From an uncultured Eubacteriales bacterium (GTDB taxonomy: Bacteria; Bacillota; Clostridia; Oscillospirales; Acutalibacteraceae): 64,000 bases of DNA. The notes beneath the pieces are model-generated. The model made no database searches and had not been told where the DNA came from. It saw nothing but the letters and a program-made list of their open reading frames with translations. Each line of letters opens with the position of its first letter. The stretch's first letter is position 1. Location of the stretch: positions 124,001 to 188,000 of the forward strand of contig CAKUUD010000003.1 in assembly GCA_934692675.1 (NCBI GenBank), in the 5' to 3' direction. A program made the position numbers and the translations under genes. Below are positions 27,688 to 37,272 of this stretch, in pieces.

Positions 27688-28752
27688 TTATGCTTTTCCG
27701 ATTAATTTTAATATATCTGAATAAGACATCCAAATCATAAATAATATAAATAGGACGAATCCTATTGTATGCACGAGTCCTTCGTATTTTGGATTTATTT
27801 TCTTTCCTGTTATGAGTTCAACGAATAAGAACACGAGCCTTCCTCCGTCAAGAGCTGGTAGGGGAAGTAGGTTGAAAATTCCCAGGTTTATGGTTATTAT
27901 TGCCATGATGTTTATGATGTTAATTACAGCTACGAAAGCGCTAAATTTTAGTCCTTCATTAGTTATTTTCCCAATTTCTGAAGCTATCCCTATAGGTCCC
28001 GAAGTCTTTTTAAGAGATATTTTCCCTGTGACTAGCCCTCCAAGACTTCTCCAAACTGTTTTTATCGTAGAAGCAGTTTCTGAAAATGTTGCTTTTATAA
28101 GATTTATAAAATTTTTCTCAATAGGTTCAACGAAGAAATCAATTTCCGCAGGTGAACTTTCACCATTGTTTTCGCTGGTTTTGAATTTTACGTTTTCAAG
28201 ATTTATAATTTGGCCGTTTCTGCGTACTTCTATATCGAACTCCGAGTTGCCAAAAGCTGCAATGTTAAATGCTATGTCTCTAAACGTGTGTACTTTTGAA
28301 TTATTTATTTTTAAAATTTCATCTCCAACCATTAACCCAGTTGATGAAGAAACAGCGTTTTTTTCGAAAGATTTTATAGTAGTGGATGCAATGGCAGGGG
28401 AGTTAATTAGCAGAATAAAAGTAAGCACAAATCCAAGCACCAAATTCATAATTCCGCCCGAGGCAATGATCAGTATTTTTTGCCAGGCTTTTTTCCCTTC
28501 AAAAGAACGTGGATTATCACTATGTTGGTCTTCGCCTTCCATTTCGCAGAACCCGCCTATTGGTAAGGCTCTTAAAGAAAAAATAGTTTCTCCTTTTTGA
28601 AATTTAAATACTCTAGGCCCCATTCCCAAAGCGAATTCATTAACCTGAACCCCGAATTTTTTTGCCCAAAAAAAGTGACCTAATTCGTGTAAAAAAATAA
28701 TTAAATTGAAAAGCAAAATTGCGAATATTATTAAAAGTACTATCAATTTCAT
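27688..28752 (-). CDS. rseP: Site-2 zinc metalloprotease RseP/RasP
   Basis: 354 residues, four predicted membrane helices. Active-site HELGH at residues 22-26 in the first helix, a PDZ domain (about 110-190, TGLMVGDEILKINNS) and the third zinc ligand in NLLPLPALDGGRL. It cleaves membrane-embedded regulators such as anti-sigma factors. The ATG at 28752 has AAAGGAG only 3 bases away; TTG two codons later would be better spaced. Confidence 0.95.
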   Translation of the reverse strand: MKLIVLLIIFAILLFNLIIFLHELGHFFWAKKFGVQVNEFALGMGPRVFKFQKGETIFSLRALPIGGFCEMEGEDQHSDNPRSFEGKKAWQKILIIASGGIMNLVLGFVLTFILLINSPAIASTTIKSFEKNAVSSSTGLMVGDEILKINNSKVHTFRDIAFNIAAFGNSEFDIEVRRNGQIINLENVKFKTSENNGESSPAEIDFFVEPIEKNFINLIKATFSETASTIKTVWRSLGGLVTGKISLKKTSGPIGIASEIGKITNEGLKFSAFVAVINIINIMAIITINLGIFNLLPLPALDGGRLVFLFVELITGKKINPKYEGLVHTIGFVLFILFMIWMSYSDILKLIGKA

Positions 28753-28768
28753 ACACTCCTTTTGTTTT

Positions 28769-29914
28769 TTAAACTATAGATTTTATAAATTCTCTTGTGA
28801 CTTTATCAGCGCAAAGAATATCACTTACAGAGCTTATTTGTGCGCTTTGAATGCTTTCTTGAGATTTTTTTATTAGGCTTATTATTTCTGTAAATTTTAT
28901 TTTATTTTCCAAAAATAATCTCACTGCTTCTTCGTTTGCGGCATTAATAATTGCAGTTGAAGTTCCACCTTGTTTGACCGCTTCTTTGCATATTTTTATT
29001 GATTCAAAAGCATCGTAATCAGGTTCAAAAAATGATATATTTTTAAGCTTTGACAAATTAAGTTCCGGAACAGAAGTGTCTTTCCGTTCAGGATAAGTTA
29101 TTGCGTAGGCTATAGGAGTTTTCATGCTGGGAGTTCCCATTTGAGCTATGATTGAATTGTCCGCGTATTCAACCATTGAATGTACTATGCTCTGAGGATG
29201 AATAACAACATCGATTTTATCTTCGGGAACGCCAAACAGATGCATAGCTTCTATGATTTCAAACCCTTTGTTCATCATAGTTGCGGAATCTATCGTTATT
29301 TTGGAACCCATTTTCCAGCTGGGATGATTCAAAGCCTGGTCAAGTGTTACATTTTCTAATTCCTTTTTTGATTTTCCAAAAAACGGTCCGCCTGAGGCCG
29401 TTAATATTAGCTTTTTTATTAAATTTTTGTCTTTACAACATTCCAAACATTGGAATATTGCGCTGTGTTCGCTGTCAACCGGCAAAATTTTTATATTTTT
29501 TTCTTTTGCCGCATTCATAACATAATCTCCGGCCACCACCAGAGTTTCTTTGTTCGCGAGTGCTATATCTTTTTTTGCTTCAATGGCGCTTAGTGTAGGC
29601 AAAAGTCCTATCATTCCCGAAACCGCTGTAATAACTAAATCCGACTCTGAATACGACGCCACTTCACAAAGACCATCGATTTTACTTAAAATTTTAGTAT
29701 CGGTATCTTTTACTGCATCTTTAAGAATTTTTGCCTTTTTTTCATTGTAAACCGCTGCGATTTTCGGTTTAAATTCCCGAATTTGTTTTTCAAGCAAGTC
29801 AATATTATTATTCCCTGATATAGCGCTAACCTTTATTCCGAGAGCCTTGGCAACTTCTAAAGTTTGAGTTCCTATAGAACCTGTGGAACCAAGTATTGAT
29901 AAATTTTCTTTCAT
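28769..29914 (-). CDS. dxr: 1-deoxy-D-xylulose 5-phosphate reductoisomerase
   Basis: 381 residues from ATG 29914. NADPH-binding SILGSTGSIGTQTL at the N-terminus; metal and substrate residues in PVDSEHSAIFQ, TASGGPF and MMNKGFEIIEA. First committed step of the MEP pathway. An in-frame TTG three codons earlier lies against the SD and is less likely as start. Confidence 0.97.
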   Translation of the reverse strand: MKENLSILGSTGSIGTQTLEVAKALGIKVSAISGNNNIDLLEKQIREFKPKIAAVYNEKKAKILKDAVKDTDTKILSKIDGLCEVASYSESDLVITAVSGMIGLLPTLSAIEAKKDIALANKETLVVAGDYVMNAAKEKNIKILPVDSEHSAIFQCLECCKDKNLIKKLILTASGGPFFGKSKKELENVTLDQALNHPSWKMGSKITIDSATMMNKGFEIIEAMHLFGVPEDKIDVVIHPQSIVHSMVEYADNSIIAQMGTPSMKTPIAYAITYPERKDTSVPELNLSKLKNISFFEPDYDAFESIKICKEAVKQGGTSTAIINAANEEAVRLFLENKIKFTEIISLIKKSQESIQSAQISSVSDILCADKVTREFIKSIV

Positions 29915-29928
29915 AATTTTCAACTCTT

Positions 29929-30747
29929 TTAATGTATTATGTTTATAAATTTTAAAAATATCAGCACATAAGGCGCAACAAAAATCACACTGTCAAACCG
30001 ATCCAAAATTCCTCCGTGCCCGGGCATTAAGTTTCCAAAATCTTTGACTCTGTATTTTCTTTTTATTACCGAAAAACACAAATCTCCAAGCGTTGATATT
30101 GCCGAACCAAATAATGCAAGAATTACAATCAAAAAGTAATTTATGGTGTGTCTTTGTGAAAATACCAGACTATTAAAAACATAAGCTATGATTACCAGAC
30201 AAGAAACGCAAGTGATAACCCCACCGATGAATCCCTCTATGGTTTTTTTGGGGCTTACATTCGGGCAGAGTTTGTTTTTCCCTAAAAATTTTCCGAAAAA
30301 ATACGCGCCTGTATCCGATATCCACGCAATTGCCAGCGCTAAAAAAACATAGAAGCTGCCGTAATTTATTCCAAGTATCCTAAGCTCAGTGAGACTTCCA
30401 AACCCAAAAGTTATTATTATTGCCATTGTATACGTAACAGCTGCGTCCTGCAAACTTAAAGAAGGATTAGTTATGAGCAGGCAAAAAATCACAAGCGTGT
30501 ACGCATACAAAGCAATTTGCCAAGCAAGATAATTCCCAATCAGCGGCAAAACCGAGATGAATATTAAAGTGAAAAAAACCAAAGGGTAGTTCTTGGATAA
30601 ATTCATTACCGAAAAAATTTCATTCATAGCTATAATCGAAATAATTGCCGTGGTTATACTTATAATAAAGGGGTAATTGTGTGAAAAAAGCAAAACTACA
30701 AATGCAAAAATTGCTCCGGTAATTCCTGATATTATTCTTTTTGACAT
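29929..30747 (-). CDS. cdsA: Phosphatidate cytidylyltransferase
   Basis: 272 residues from ATG 30747 (GGAGG 9 bases upstream), 2 bases after the uppS stop. About eight membrane helices; the C-terminal family signature SVIKRKYRVKDFGNLMPGHG followed by GILDRFDS is intact. It makes CDP-diacylglycerol for phospholipid synthesis. Confidence 0.96.
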   Translation of the reverse strand: MSKRIISGITGAIFAFVVLLFSHNYPFIISITTAIISIIAMNEIFSVMNLSKNYPLVFFTLIFISVLPLIGNYLAWQIALYAYTLVIFCLLITNPSLSLQDAAVTYTMAIIITFGFGSLTELRILGINYGSFYVFLALAIAWISDTGAYFFGKFLGKNKLCPNVSPKKTIEGFIGGVITCVSCLVIIAYVFNSLVFSQRHTINYFLIVILALFGSAISTLGDLCFSVIKRKYRVKDFGNLMPGHGGILDRFDSVIFVAPYVLIFLKFINIIH

Positions 30748-30749
30748 TT

Positions 30750-31469
30750 TCAAGCACCTCCAAAGCGTCGAGTTCTCCGAAAATATTCGTTTATTGCCTT
30801 GTCAAATTCCTCAGGAGAAAAATCAGGCCAGAGCACTTCGGTACTGTAAAATTCCGCATATGCTGATTGCCAAAGCATAAAATTTGAAAGCCTTTTTTCT
30901 CCCGCGGTTCGTATTACAAAGTCTATGTCAGGTTGATCATATGTATAAAGATTTTCTTGCAGAGTGTTTTCATTGATATCTTCTACTGAAATTTCATTTC
31001 TCAAAATTTTTTCCGCAATTTTTTTAACGGCATTCGTGATTTCGTTTCTGCTGCCGTAGTTCATCGCAATATTAAGGTTTAATCCGGTGCGGTCTTTCGT
31101 TTCAAATTCTATTGTTTTTATTAAATCTTGAATGTCTTTTGAAAAAGAAGATATATCACCCAAGAATTTTACTTTCATATTCTCGTTCGAAAATTCCCTC
31201 ATGGATTTTTTTAAATATTTTTTAAATAGAAACATAAGAGCAGAAATTTCAGTCTTCGAACGTTTCCAATTTTCAGTGGAAAAAGCATATACGGTAAGAT
31301 GTTTAAGTCCAAGGTTGTTGGCATATTTAGCTATATTTTCAAAAACCTTTGCTCCGGAGGAATGACCTGCGGAAGCAGGTAGACCATGGCTTTTAGCCCA
31401 CCTGCGATTTCCGTCCATTATTATTCCTACGTGCAAAGGCAATTTGGCGCTTGAACTTTTACTTTCCAT
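30750..31469 (-). CDS. uppS: Undecaprenyl diphosphate synthase (cis-prenyltransferase)
   Basis: 239 residues; GGAG 8 bases before the ATG. The catalytic region VGIIMDGNRRWAKSHG and the C-terminal signature DFVIRTAGEKRLSNFMLWQS are present. It extends farnesyl diphosphate to the C55 carrier used for cell-wall precursors, using products of the MEP genes in the same operon. Confidence 0.97.
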   Translation of the reverse strand: MESKSSSAKLPLHVGIIMDGNRRWAKSHGLPASAGHSSGAKVFENIAKYANNLGLKHLTVYAFSTENWKRSKTEISALMFLFKKYLKKSMREFSNENMKVKFLGDISSFSKDIQDLIKTIEFETKDRTGLNLNIAMNYGSRNEITNAVKKIAEKILRNEISVEDINENTLQENLYTYDQPDIDFVIRTAGEKRLSNFMLWQSAYAEFYSTEVLWPDFSPEEFDKAINEYFRRTRRFGGA

Positions 31470-31493
31470 AAATATAACTCCAAAGCTTTTATT

Positions 31494-32048
31494 TTACAAA
31501 GACAAAATTTGTTTGCTTTTTGCAGAAGATAACGAATCGATTTCTTTACAATATTTGTCTGTTAATTCCTGAACTTTCTTTTCTCCGCGGTTCATTTCAT
31601 CTTCGGTAATTTCAGAACTTTTTTTCATATTTTTTATTTTATCTATAGCGTCTCTTCTTATGTTTCTTATCGAAATTTTTGAATCCTCTGCAATTGCCGA
31701 TACTTCTTTGGAAATTTCTTTTCTTCTCTCCTCGGTTAATTGAGGGAAGATAAGACGAATTATTTTTCCGTCATTTTGAGGATTAATTCCCAAATCTGAT
31801 TTTTGGATCGCCTTTTCGATTCCGGATAATATGGATATATCCCAAGGCTGAATTACAAGGATTCTTGCTTCAGAAACCGAAATTGCTGCAACTTGATTTA
31901 TCGGTGTAGGCGAGCCGTAATAGTCTACGCTTATTTTGTCAAGTACTGCTGGATTAGCTCTTCCTGCTTGAATCGAAGCATATTCTGAAACTAATCTGTC
32001 GCAGGTATTTTTCATACGGTTTTGAGTATCTGATATAAGGTTATTCAT
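31494..32048 (-). CDS. frr: Ribosome recycling factor
   Basis: 184 residues from ATG 32048 (GGAGG 8 bases upstream; an earlier in-frame codon at 32063 overlaps that site). Family motifs ASIQAGRANPAVLDKI and FPQLTEERRKEISKEV are clear. With EF-G it splits post-termination ribosomes. Confidence 0.97.
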   Translation of the reverse strand: MNNLISDTQNRMKNTCDRLVSEYASIQAGRANPAVLDKISVDYYGSPTPINQVAAISVSEARILVIQPWDISILSGIEKAIQKSDLGINPQNDGKIIRLIFPQLTEERRKEISKEVSAIAEDSKISIRNIRRDAIDKIKNMKKSSEITEDEMNRGEKKVQELTDKYCKEIDSLSSAKSKQILSL

Positions 32049-32082
32049 AAATTTTTCCTCCACATATTTATATTATTTATTT

Positions 32083-32787
32083 TTATTTTGCCAAAGTTCC
32101 TACATTTTCGCCGCTTATTGCCCTGATTATGTTTTCAGGATCCTTAAGACTGAACACCATTACGGGTATGTTATTGTCTCTGCACATAGAAGCTGCGGTG
32201 CTGTCCATAACTTTTAAATCTTTCGATAAAATTTCTCCAAAAGATACCTCTGTATATTTTTTTGCATTCGGATTTGTCTTTGGATCAGAATCATAAACCC
32301 CGTCAGTGTTGGTGGCTTTAAATATTATTTCTGCATTAATTTCAGCTGCCCTTAGCGATGCTGCAGTGTCTGTTGAAAAGAACGCATTACCTGTGCCATA
32401 GCCAAATATTACCACTTTTTTATTTTCAAGATGATTAATCGCTCGGGCAGGTGAGTAATATTCTCCGATCTGCGGGAAAGGTATTGCCGTCATAACAACA
32501 GCTTCCACTCCAAGCTGTTCCAATGTATCCTGAAGTGCTACAGCATTCATTACGGTTGCAAGCATACCGATATTGTCCGCTTTAACACGATCCATCGTGC
32601 CGCTGCTTCTGCCTCTCCAAAAATTTCCTCCGCCTACTACTATGGCTATTTCCGAACCGGTTTCAACGCATTTTTTAATCATTTCGCAGGTTTCTTTTAC
32701 CGCATCAAAATCAATGCCGTGTTTTTGGCTTCCTGCCAATGCTTCGCCGCTTATTTTAAGTAAAAATCTTTTATATTTGGTTTTCAA
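32083..32787 (-). CDS. pyrH: UMP kinase
   Basis: 234 residues, TTG start at 32787. The N-terminal KRFLLKISGEALAG, glycine-rich VVGGGNFWRG and VMDSTAASMCRDNNIP identify bacterial UMP kinase. It makes UDP from UMP. Here it heads the operon; rpsB and tsf, often upstream, are absent and a divergent V-ATPase operon lies there instead. Confidence 0.96.
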   Translation of the reverse strand: MKTKYKRFLLKISGEALAGSQKHGIDFDAVKETCEMIKKCVETGSEIAIVVGGGNFWRGRSSGTMDRVKADNIGMLATVMNAVALQDTLEQLGVEAVVMTAIPFPQIGEYYSPARAINHLENKKVVIFGYGTGNAFFSTDTAASLRAAEINAEIIFKATNTDGVYDSDPKTNPNAKKYTEVSFGEILSKDLKVMDSTAASMCRDNNIPVMVFSLKDPENIIRAISGENVGTLAK

Positions 32788-32830
32788 AATTATCCACGCT
32801 CCAATGAATGTAAATTATTTTACCATTAAT

Positions 32831-32859
32831 ATTTTACATGAACAAAAATACTATGTAAA
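32831..32859 (-). promoter_or_regulatory. Promoter of the pyrH-polC operon
   Basis: Minus strand TTTACA (32859-32854), 17 bases, TAAAAT (32836-32831), about 45 bases before pyrH. Confidence 0.65.
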
Positions 32860-32901
32860 TACCTTTAAGTGATATGATATGAAATTAATTCTCAAAAACT
32901 A

Positions 32902-32929
32902 TTGACTTTTTTAATATTTGTATCATAAT
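32902..32929 (+). promoter_or_regulatory. Promoter of the V/A-ATPase operon
   Basis: TTGACT (32902-32907), 16 bases, CATAAT (32924-32929). It is divergent from the pyrH promoter, about 40 bases apart. Confidence 0.55.
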
Positions 32930-32984
32930 TCTATAGTGGAACCTGATATAAAATAACATAAGTAAAGTGGGGTGCTTAATCACT

Positions 32985-33296
32985 ATGGAAGACATGATAA
33001 AACGCATAATAGAACTTGATCGCATGGCCAAAGAAAACCTCACGCGTGCTAACCAGCTCAAAGTAGATTCAGAACAAAAAATAAGTGACATAAAAGAGCA
33101 GAAAAGAGCTGAGTACTTAGAACGTGCACGAGCAAATATAAAATCGCTCGAAAAAGAAGAAAAAGTTAACGCGTGTCTGAGGCTTAAAGTAATTGAAAAC
33201 TCCTACAGACAAAAATATGACCGCATAGAAGAAATTTATGCGAAAAATAAAAACAATTGGGTCAAAACCATTGTAAACAGGGTCATCGAAGACTAA
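32985..33296 (+). CDS. V/A-type ATPase small coiled-coil stalk subunit (G/H type)
   Basis: 103 residues from ATG 32985. Nearly all charged heptads, forming one long coiled coil, as in the AhaH/NtpF peripheral stalk subunit that pairs with subunit E. The first gene of the operon, which fits. An earlier GTG at 32967 overlaps the SD-like GTGGGG. Confidence 0.75.
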   Translation: MEDMIKRIIELDRMAKENLTRANQLKVDSEQKISDIKEQKRAEYLERARANIKSLEKEEKVNACLRLKVIENSYRQKYDRIEEIYAKNKNNWVKTIVNRVIED

Positions 33297-33380
33297 GATA
33301 AGCACATGCTTTTATAATTTTCAGTAAATGGTGGTGAAACAAAGCGAGATAGGTACCTAAAAATTCTTGCTTGAAAAATT

Positions 33381-34415
33381 ATGATTTCATACGCTTCAAA
33401 TGCAGTACTTTCTAAAGCTCGCGCGATGTACGGAAAAGGTATAAAAGAGAAAAATTATTCTGACCTTTTAGCTTGTAGGAGTATCCCGGATGTTGCATCA
33501 TACCTGAAGAGAAAGACAAGATATTCCGATGTTTTAAGCGGAATAAATGAAAATAATCTGCATAGGGCAGAGCTTGAAAATCAGCTTAAACTCAAATTGT
33601 TTTTGGATTTTGAGGCTTTGGGTCGCTACGATATTTCAGTCGGAGAACACTTTTCAGAATATATAATTGCTCGAGCCGAAATCGAACAAATTATGCACAG
33701 CTTGATGCTATTAACCGCAGGAAAGTCCGGCGAATACATCCATACTATTCCGGCGTTTTTTTATAGTCACGCAAAATTTGATTTAAAAGAGCTTGAACAT
33801 ATAAAAAATTATGATGATTTTCTGAAAGTGGTTAGGCGGTCGGAATATTACAAAATTTTAGAACCGTTTAAACCCAAAAAGGGCGAGCTGATAAATTTGA
33901 CATTTATAGAAACTGCTCTTTATAACTATCTTTATAAAGTGGTTTTCGATGTCATAAATAAATATGTAAAAGGCAGCGCCAAAAAAGAGCTTACTGATTT
34001 TTTCAAACTATATATAGACCTTAGCAATCTTGTTAGAATAGTAAGAATGAGAAAATTTTACGATTTAGAGCCTGAGTATATGATTTCCGCTTTGATAAGT
34101 CATGGAACTTTAGGTGAAGATAAGTTAAAGAAATTTATATTTTCTCCTAATACCAAACAAATGATGTCAGACATGAAAAATACAAAAATGGGTAAAAAAT
34201 GGTTTTCAAGAGGGCTTGATGTAATAGATAAGGTCCCTTTGAATATGCGTTTCGACAAATGTCGCCATAACATAAGATTTTCTATGTCTCCTCCGATTGT
34301 TCTTATGTCATATATATTCTTAAAAGAGATAGAAATCATAAACATTACAAATATTATCGAAGGAATAAAATATAGGCTTCCTTCCGAAGAAATAAAAAAA
34401 ATGTTGATTATGTAA
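33381..34415 (+). CDS. ntpC: V/A-type ATPase subunit C (d type)
   Basis: 344 residues; helical protein that couples the central rotor to the membrane ring. It begins MISYASNAVLSKARAMYGKG, with the family's repeated three-lobed helical pattern. The start lacks a strong Shine-Dalgarno sequence (AAAAATTATG) and is 84 bases after the previous gene, so its expression may be low or coupled in another way. Confidence 0.88.
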   Translation: MISYASNAVLSKARAMYGKGIKEKNYSDLLACRSIPDVASYLKRKTRYSDVLSGINENNLHRAELENQLKLKLFLDFEALGRYDISVGEHFSEYIIARAEIEQIMHSLMLLTAGKSGEYIHTIPAFFYSHAKFDLKELEHIKNYDDFLKVVRRSEYYKILEPFKPKKGELINLTFIETALYNYLYKVVFDVINKYVKGSAKKELTDFFKLYIDLSNLVRIVRMRKFYDLEPEYMISALISHGTLGEDKLKKFIFSPNTKQMMSDMKNTKMGKKWFSRGLDVIDKVPLNMRFDKCRHNIRFSMSPPIVLMSYIFLKEIEIINITNIIEGIKYRLPSEEIKKMLIM

Positions 34416-34452
34416 GATTATATAAACTAAATGAAAAAGTGAGGTAGAAAAG

Positions 34453-36408
34453 ATGTCAGTATCTAAGATGAGTTTTATCAGCATGATAGGTCCTATGCAG
34501 CAACTCGATGAGCTTATCAATATCTGTGGAGAATCTGGGGTATTTGAACCCGACAACGTTTTTTCTTTTTATTCCAATACTGAAAAATTTTCGGCAATTT
34601 CTGAAGAAAATCCCTATGCTGAACCGTTAAAAAGCTTGAAAAGCAGTGTGGATGCCTGTGGTGGTAAACTTGAAGATGTAGATATAACAGGCTTTTATAT
34701 CAGCAAGAGTAAAATCGATAGGTACACAAATTATATTTCTGAAAATCTAGAAAATTTAATTGACCAAAAAAGAAAGCTTTATGCGGAATTTTCTAAAAAT
34801 AAAGAAGAAATAGAAAAATTAAAACATTTTTACGGGCTGAATACAAACATAGATGAAATATTATCTTGCGAATGCACAAAAGCGCATTTCGGAAGAATGC
34901 CCCGAAGCAGCTACATGAAATTTGCCGAGGTTTCTAAACGTTATTCCGAAAATGGCATAGAACTCATGTTCTTTCCGTTTGGTGCAGACGAGAATTATCA
35001 ATGGGGAATTTATTTTTCTTCGGTTGACAATCCGGGCGAAACTGATCGAATTTTTTCATCGCTTTATTTTGAGTCTGTGGATATAGAATCTTGTGAACAA
35101 TCTCCGTATGAAAGAATTTCTTATCTTCAAAATCTTAATATGGAAATTTACAAAAAGATTGATGAAACCGAAAAGAAGATCAGTACTTTCTGGAATTCTC
35201 AAAAGAACCAGTGCATGAAATTTTATACAAAGCTCAAGCAGCTCAGCGCTTATTTTGAGATAAAATCTTATGCAGCCCAGTATAATAATACTTTTATTTT
35301 GGTAGGTTGGGTTCCGCAGGAAAATTTGGAGGACTTCAAAGCAAAAATAAGCAAAGTCAAGTCGCTTGAATACTCAACCGAAAAAGGCGAAAATATTCTG
35401 GAGCATCAACCACCCGTAAAACTAAAGAATAGAAAAATATTCAGACCTTTTGAATTCTTGGTTGATACCTATGGAACGCCATCGTATAACGAAATGGATC
35501 CCACAGCGTTTGTTGCCATAACATATACGCTCTTGTTTGGAATCATGTTTGCGGACTTGGGTCAAGGAATTTTGGTTTCGATAGTTGGATACTTAATGTG
35601 GAAATTCAAAAACATGGCGCTTGGAAAAATGCTTATTCCTTGCGGAATATCTTCGGCAATATTTGGAACATTTTTTGGTTCGGTTTTTGGATTCGAACAC
35701 GCACTCGATCCTTTTTATAAAAATGTGCTTGGCATGAAAGGCAAACCTATTGAAGTTATGGATGCTTCCAGCACCGATAAAATTATTTATTCAGCGGTTG
35801 CAATCGGAATAGTGCTTTTAGTGGTTTCTATGTTACTTGGTATATATTCCCTTCTAAAGAGAAAAAATTACGGCGAAGCAATTTTCGGTTCAAAAGGTTT
35901 ATGCGGGATAATCTTTTATATTTCACTTATATTTATGGTTGTTGATATGGTGGCTCTTCATACCGAGATTGTTGGAACCGCATATGTAATTTCACTTTTG
36001 ATTTTGCCGCTTATCATTTTAATGTTCAGCGAAATACTTATAAAAATTGTAAATAAAGAAAAAAATTGGAAGCCCGAAAGCTGGGCGGATTACTTGCCTC
36101 AAAGCTTTTTTGAACTTTTTGAAGTAGTTCTAAGCTATGTGACCAACACAATGTCATTTTTAAGGGTCGGCGCATTTGTTTTAGTTCATGCCGGAATGAT
36201 GATGGTTGTTTTCACCATAGCTGATATGTTGCCCGGAAGCGGATATATAATCGCTGTGGTAATAGGAAACATAGTCGTTACTGCTTTGGAAGCTCTTGTA
36301 GCTGGAATACAGGTTGTAAGATTGGAGTTTTACGAAATGTTCAGCAAATTCTTTGAAGGTCAAGGTCGTCCGTTTACTCCTGTAACAGCAGAAGAAGTTT
36401 TAAATTAA
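34453..36408 (+). CDS. ntpI: V/A-type ATPase subunit I (a type)
   Basis: 651 residues: a cytoplasmic coiled-coil half (1-320), then seven or so membrane helices. Family segments FGIMFADLGQG, FGTFFGSVFGFEH and YVTNTMSFLRVGAFVLVHAG carry the conserved Arg that works opposite the proteolipid ring. It forms the ion half-channels. RBS GAGGTAG. Confidence 0.95.
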   Translation: MSVSKMSFISMIGPMQQLDELINICGESGVFEPDNVFSFYSNTEKFSAISEENPYAEPLKSLKSSVDACGGKLEDVDITGFYISKSKIDRYTNYISENLENLIDQKRKLYAEFSKNKEEIEKLKHFYGLNTNIDEILSCECTKAHFGRMPRSSYMKFAEVSKRYSENGIELMFFPFGADENYQWGIYFSSVDNPGETDRIFSSLYFESVDIESCEQSPYERISYLQNLNMEIYKKIDETEKKISTFWNSQKNQCMKFYTKLKQLSAYFEIKSYAAQYNNTFILVGWVPQENLEDFKAKISKVKSLEYSTEKGENILEHQPPVKLKNRKIFRPFEFLVDTYGTPSYNEMDPTAFVAITYTLLFGIMFADLGQGILVSIVGYLMWKFKNMALGKMLIPCGISSAIFGTFFGSVFGFEHALDPFYKNVLGMKGKPIEVMDASSTDKIIYSAVAIGIVLLVVSMLLGIYSLLKRKNYGEAIFGSKGLCGIIFYISLIFMVVDMVALHTEIVGTAYVISLLILPLIILMFSEILIKIVNKEKNWKPESWADYLPQSFFELFEVVLSYVTNTMSFLRVGAFVLVHAGMMMVVFTIADMLPGSGYIIAVVIGNIVVTALEALVAGIQVVRLEFYEMFSKFFEGQGRPFTPVTAEEVLN

Positions 36409-36462
36409 AAAATTTGAAAAATTTAATAAAAAAATATTATAAATTATTTGGAGGTTTTTATT

Positions 36463-36939
36463 ATGTCAACTTTATTATTTATTATTCCAACACTTTTAAT
36501 CGTAGCCGGAGCTTTTATTGCTATAAAACTTGTTAAACGCGGTGTAAGTAAAAAGAAAGCAGTATTATTTCAAATTGGTACAGCAGCACTCGTTATGGGA
36601 ATTTGTTTAATGTCTTCAGTAAAATCAGCATATGCATCCGAAACAAAAAAAGCCGAAGCAACAACTTCTGCTTCTCAATCTGCTGACTCAGGTTCAAAAG
36701 CTATGGCTTTTGGTATCGGTCTCGCAGCAGCAGCATTGGTTACAGGATTATCAGGAATCGGCGGCGGAATCGCTGTTGCATCTTCAGCTCCTGCAGCAAT
36801 CGCAGCAACATCCGAAAATCCTAAAGCATTTGGTAAATCCCTCATAATGGTTGTTTTAGGTGAAGGTATCGCACTTTATGGTCTTTTGATTTCCATAATG
36901 ATATTCAGCAAACTTGACCAATTGGGGTTAGGAGCGTAG
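36463..36939 (+). CDS. ntpK: V/A-type ATPase proteolipid subunit K (c type)
   Basis: 158 residues from ATG 36463 (GGAGG 8 bases upstream). The last 75 residues form a normal c-hairpin: Gly-rich LVTGLSGIGGGIAVASSAPA, SENPKAFGKS loop, then VLGEGIALYGLL with the ion-binding Glu. The first 65 residues do not repeat this hairpin: one membrane helix, then KKK plus a hydrophobic stretch ending SAYA, which looks like a signal-peptide cleavage site, and a Ser/Thr/Lys linker. Only one ion-binding Glu per polypeptide. Confidence 0.93.
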   Translation: MSTLLFIIPTLLIVAGAFIAIKLVKRGVSKKKAVLFQIGTAALVMGICLMSSVKSAYASETKKAEATTSASQSADSGSKAMAFGIGLAAAALVTGLSGIGGGIAVASSAPAAIAATSENPKAFGKSLIMVVLGEGIALYGLLISIMIFSKLDQLGLGA

Positions 36940-36943
36940 TAAT

Positions 36944-37252
36944 ATGCGTTTTGAACTTATAAGCGACAATACCGATACATTAGTAGGAATGCGTTTAGCA
37001 GGAATAAAAGGCATTATGGCAAAAAAAGCCGATGAAGCCGAAAGAGCGCTTAAAGAAGCGGTTGAAAAGCAAGATGTGGCAGTAGTCCTTATAACAGAAC
37101 CTCTTGCCAAGCTTTGCGCAGAGCTTATACACAGTTTGAAAAGTACACATAAAACTCCTTTGATAATAGAAATTCCTGACGGAAGGTCACAAGGAAGTAA
37201 AAAAGATTCTATAACTCGCTATATACGTGAGGCTATCGGACTTAAAATTTAG
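36944..37252 (+). CDS. ntpG: V/A-type ATPase subunit F
   Basis: 102 residues, starting 4 bases after subunit K. Small Rossmann-like subunit of the central stalk; family pattern LAGIKGIMAKKADEAERALKE and VVLITEPLAKL. Named ntpG in Enterococcus. Confidence 0.92.
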   Translation: MRFELISDNTDTLVGMRLAGIKGIMAKKADEAERALKEAVEKQDVAVVLITEPLAKLCAELIHSLKSTHKTPLIIEIPDGRSQGSKKDSITRYIREAIGLKI

Positions 37253-37272
37253 GTTTAAGGGGGGGCGAAAGG

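Noticed and set aside
27812..28600. 262-codon plus-strand frame opposite rseP
   Set aside because: Antisense shadow of a hydrophobic membrane protein gene; no start signal.
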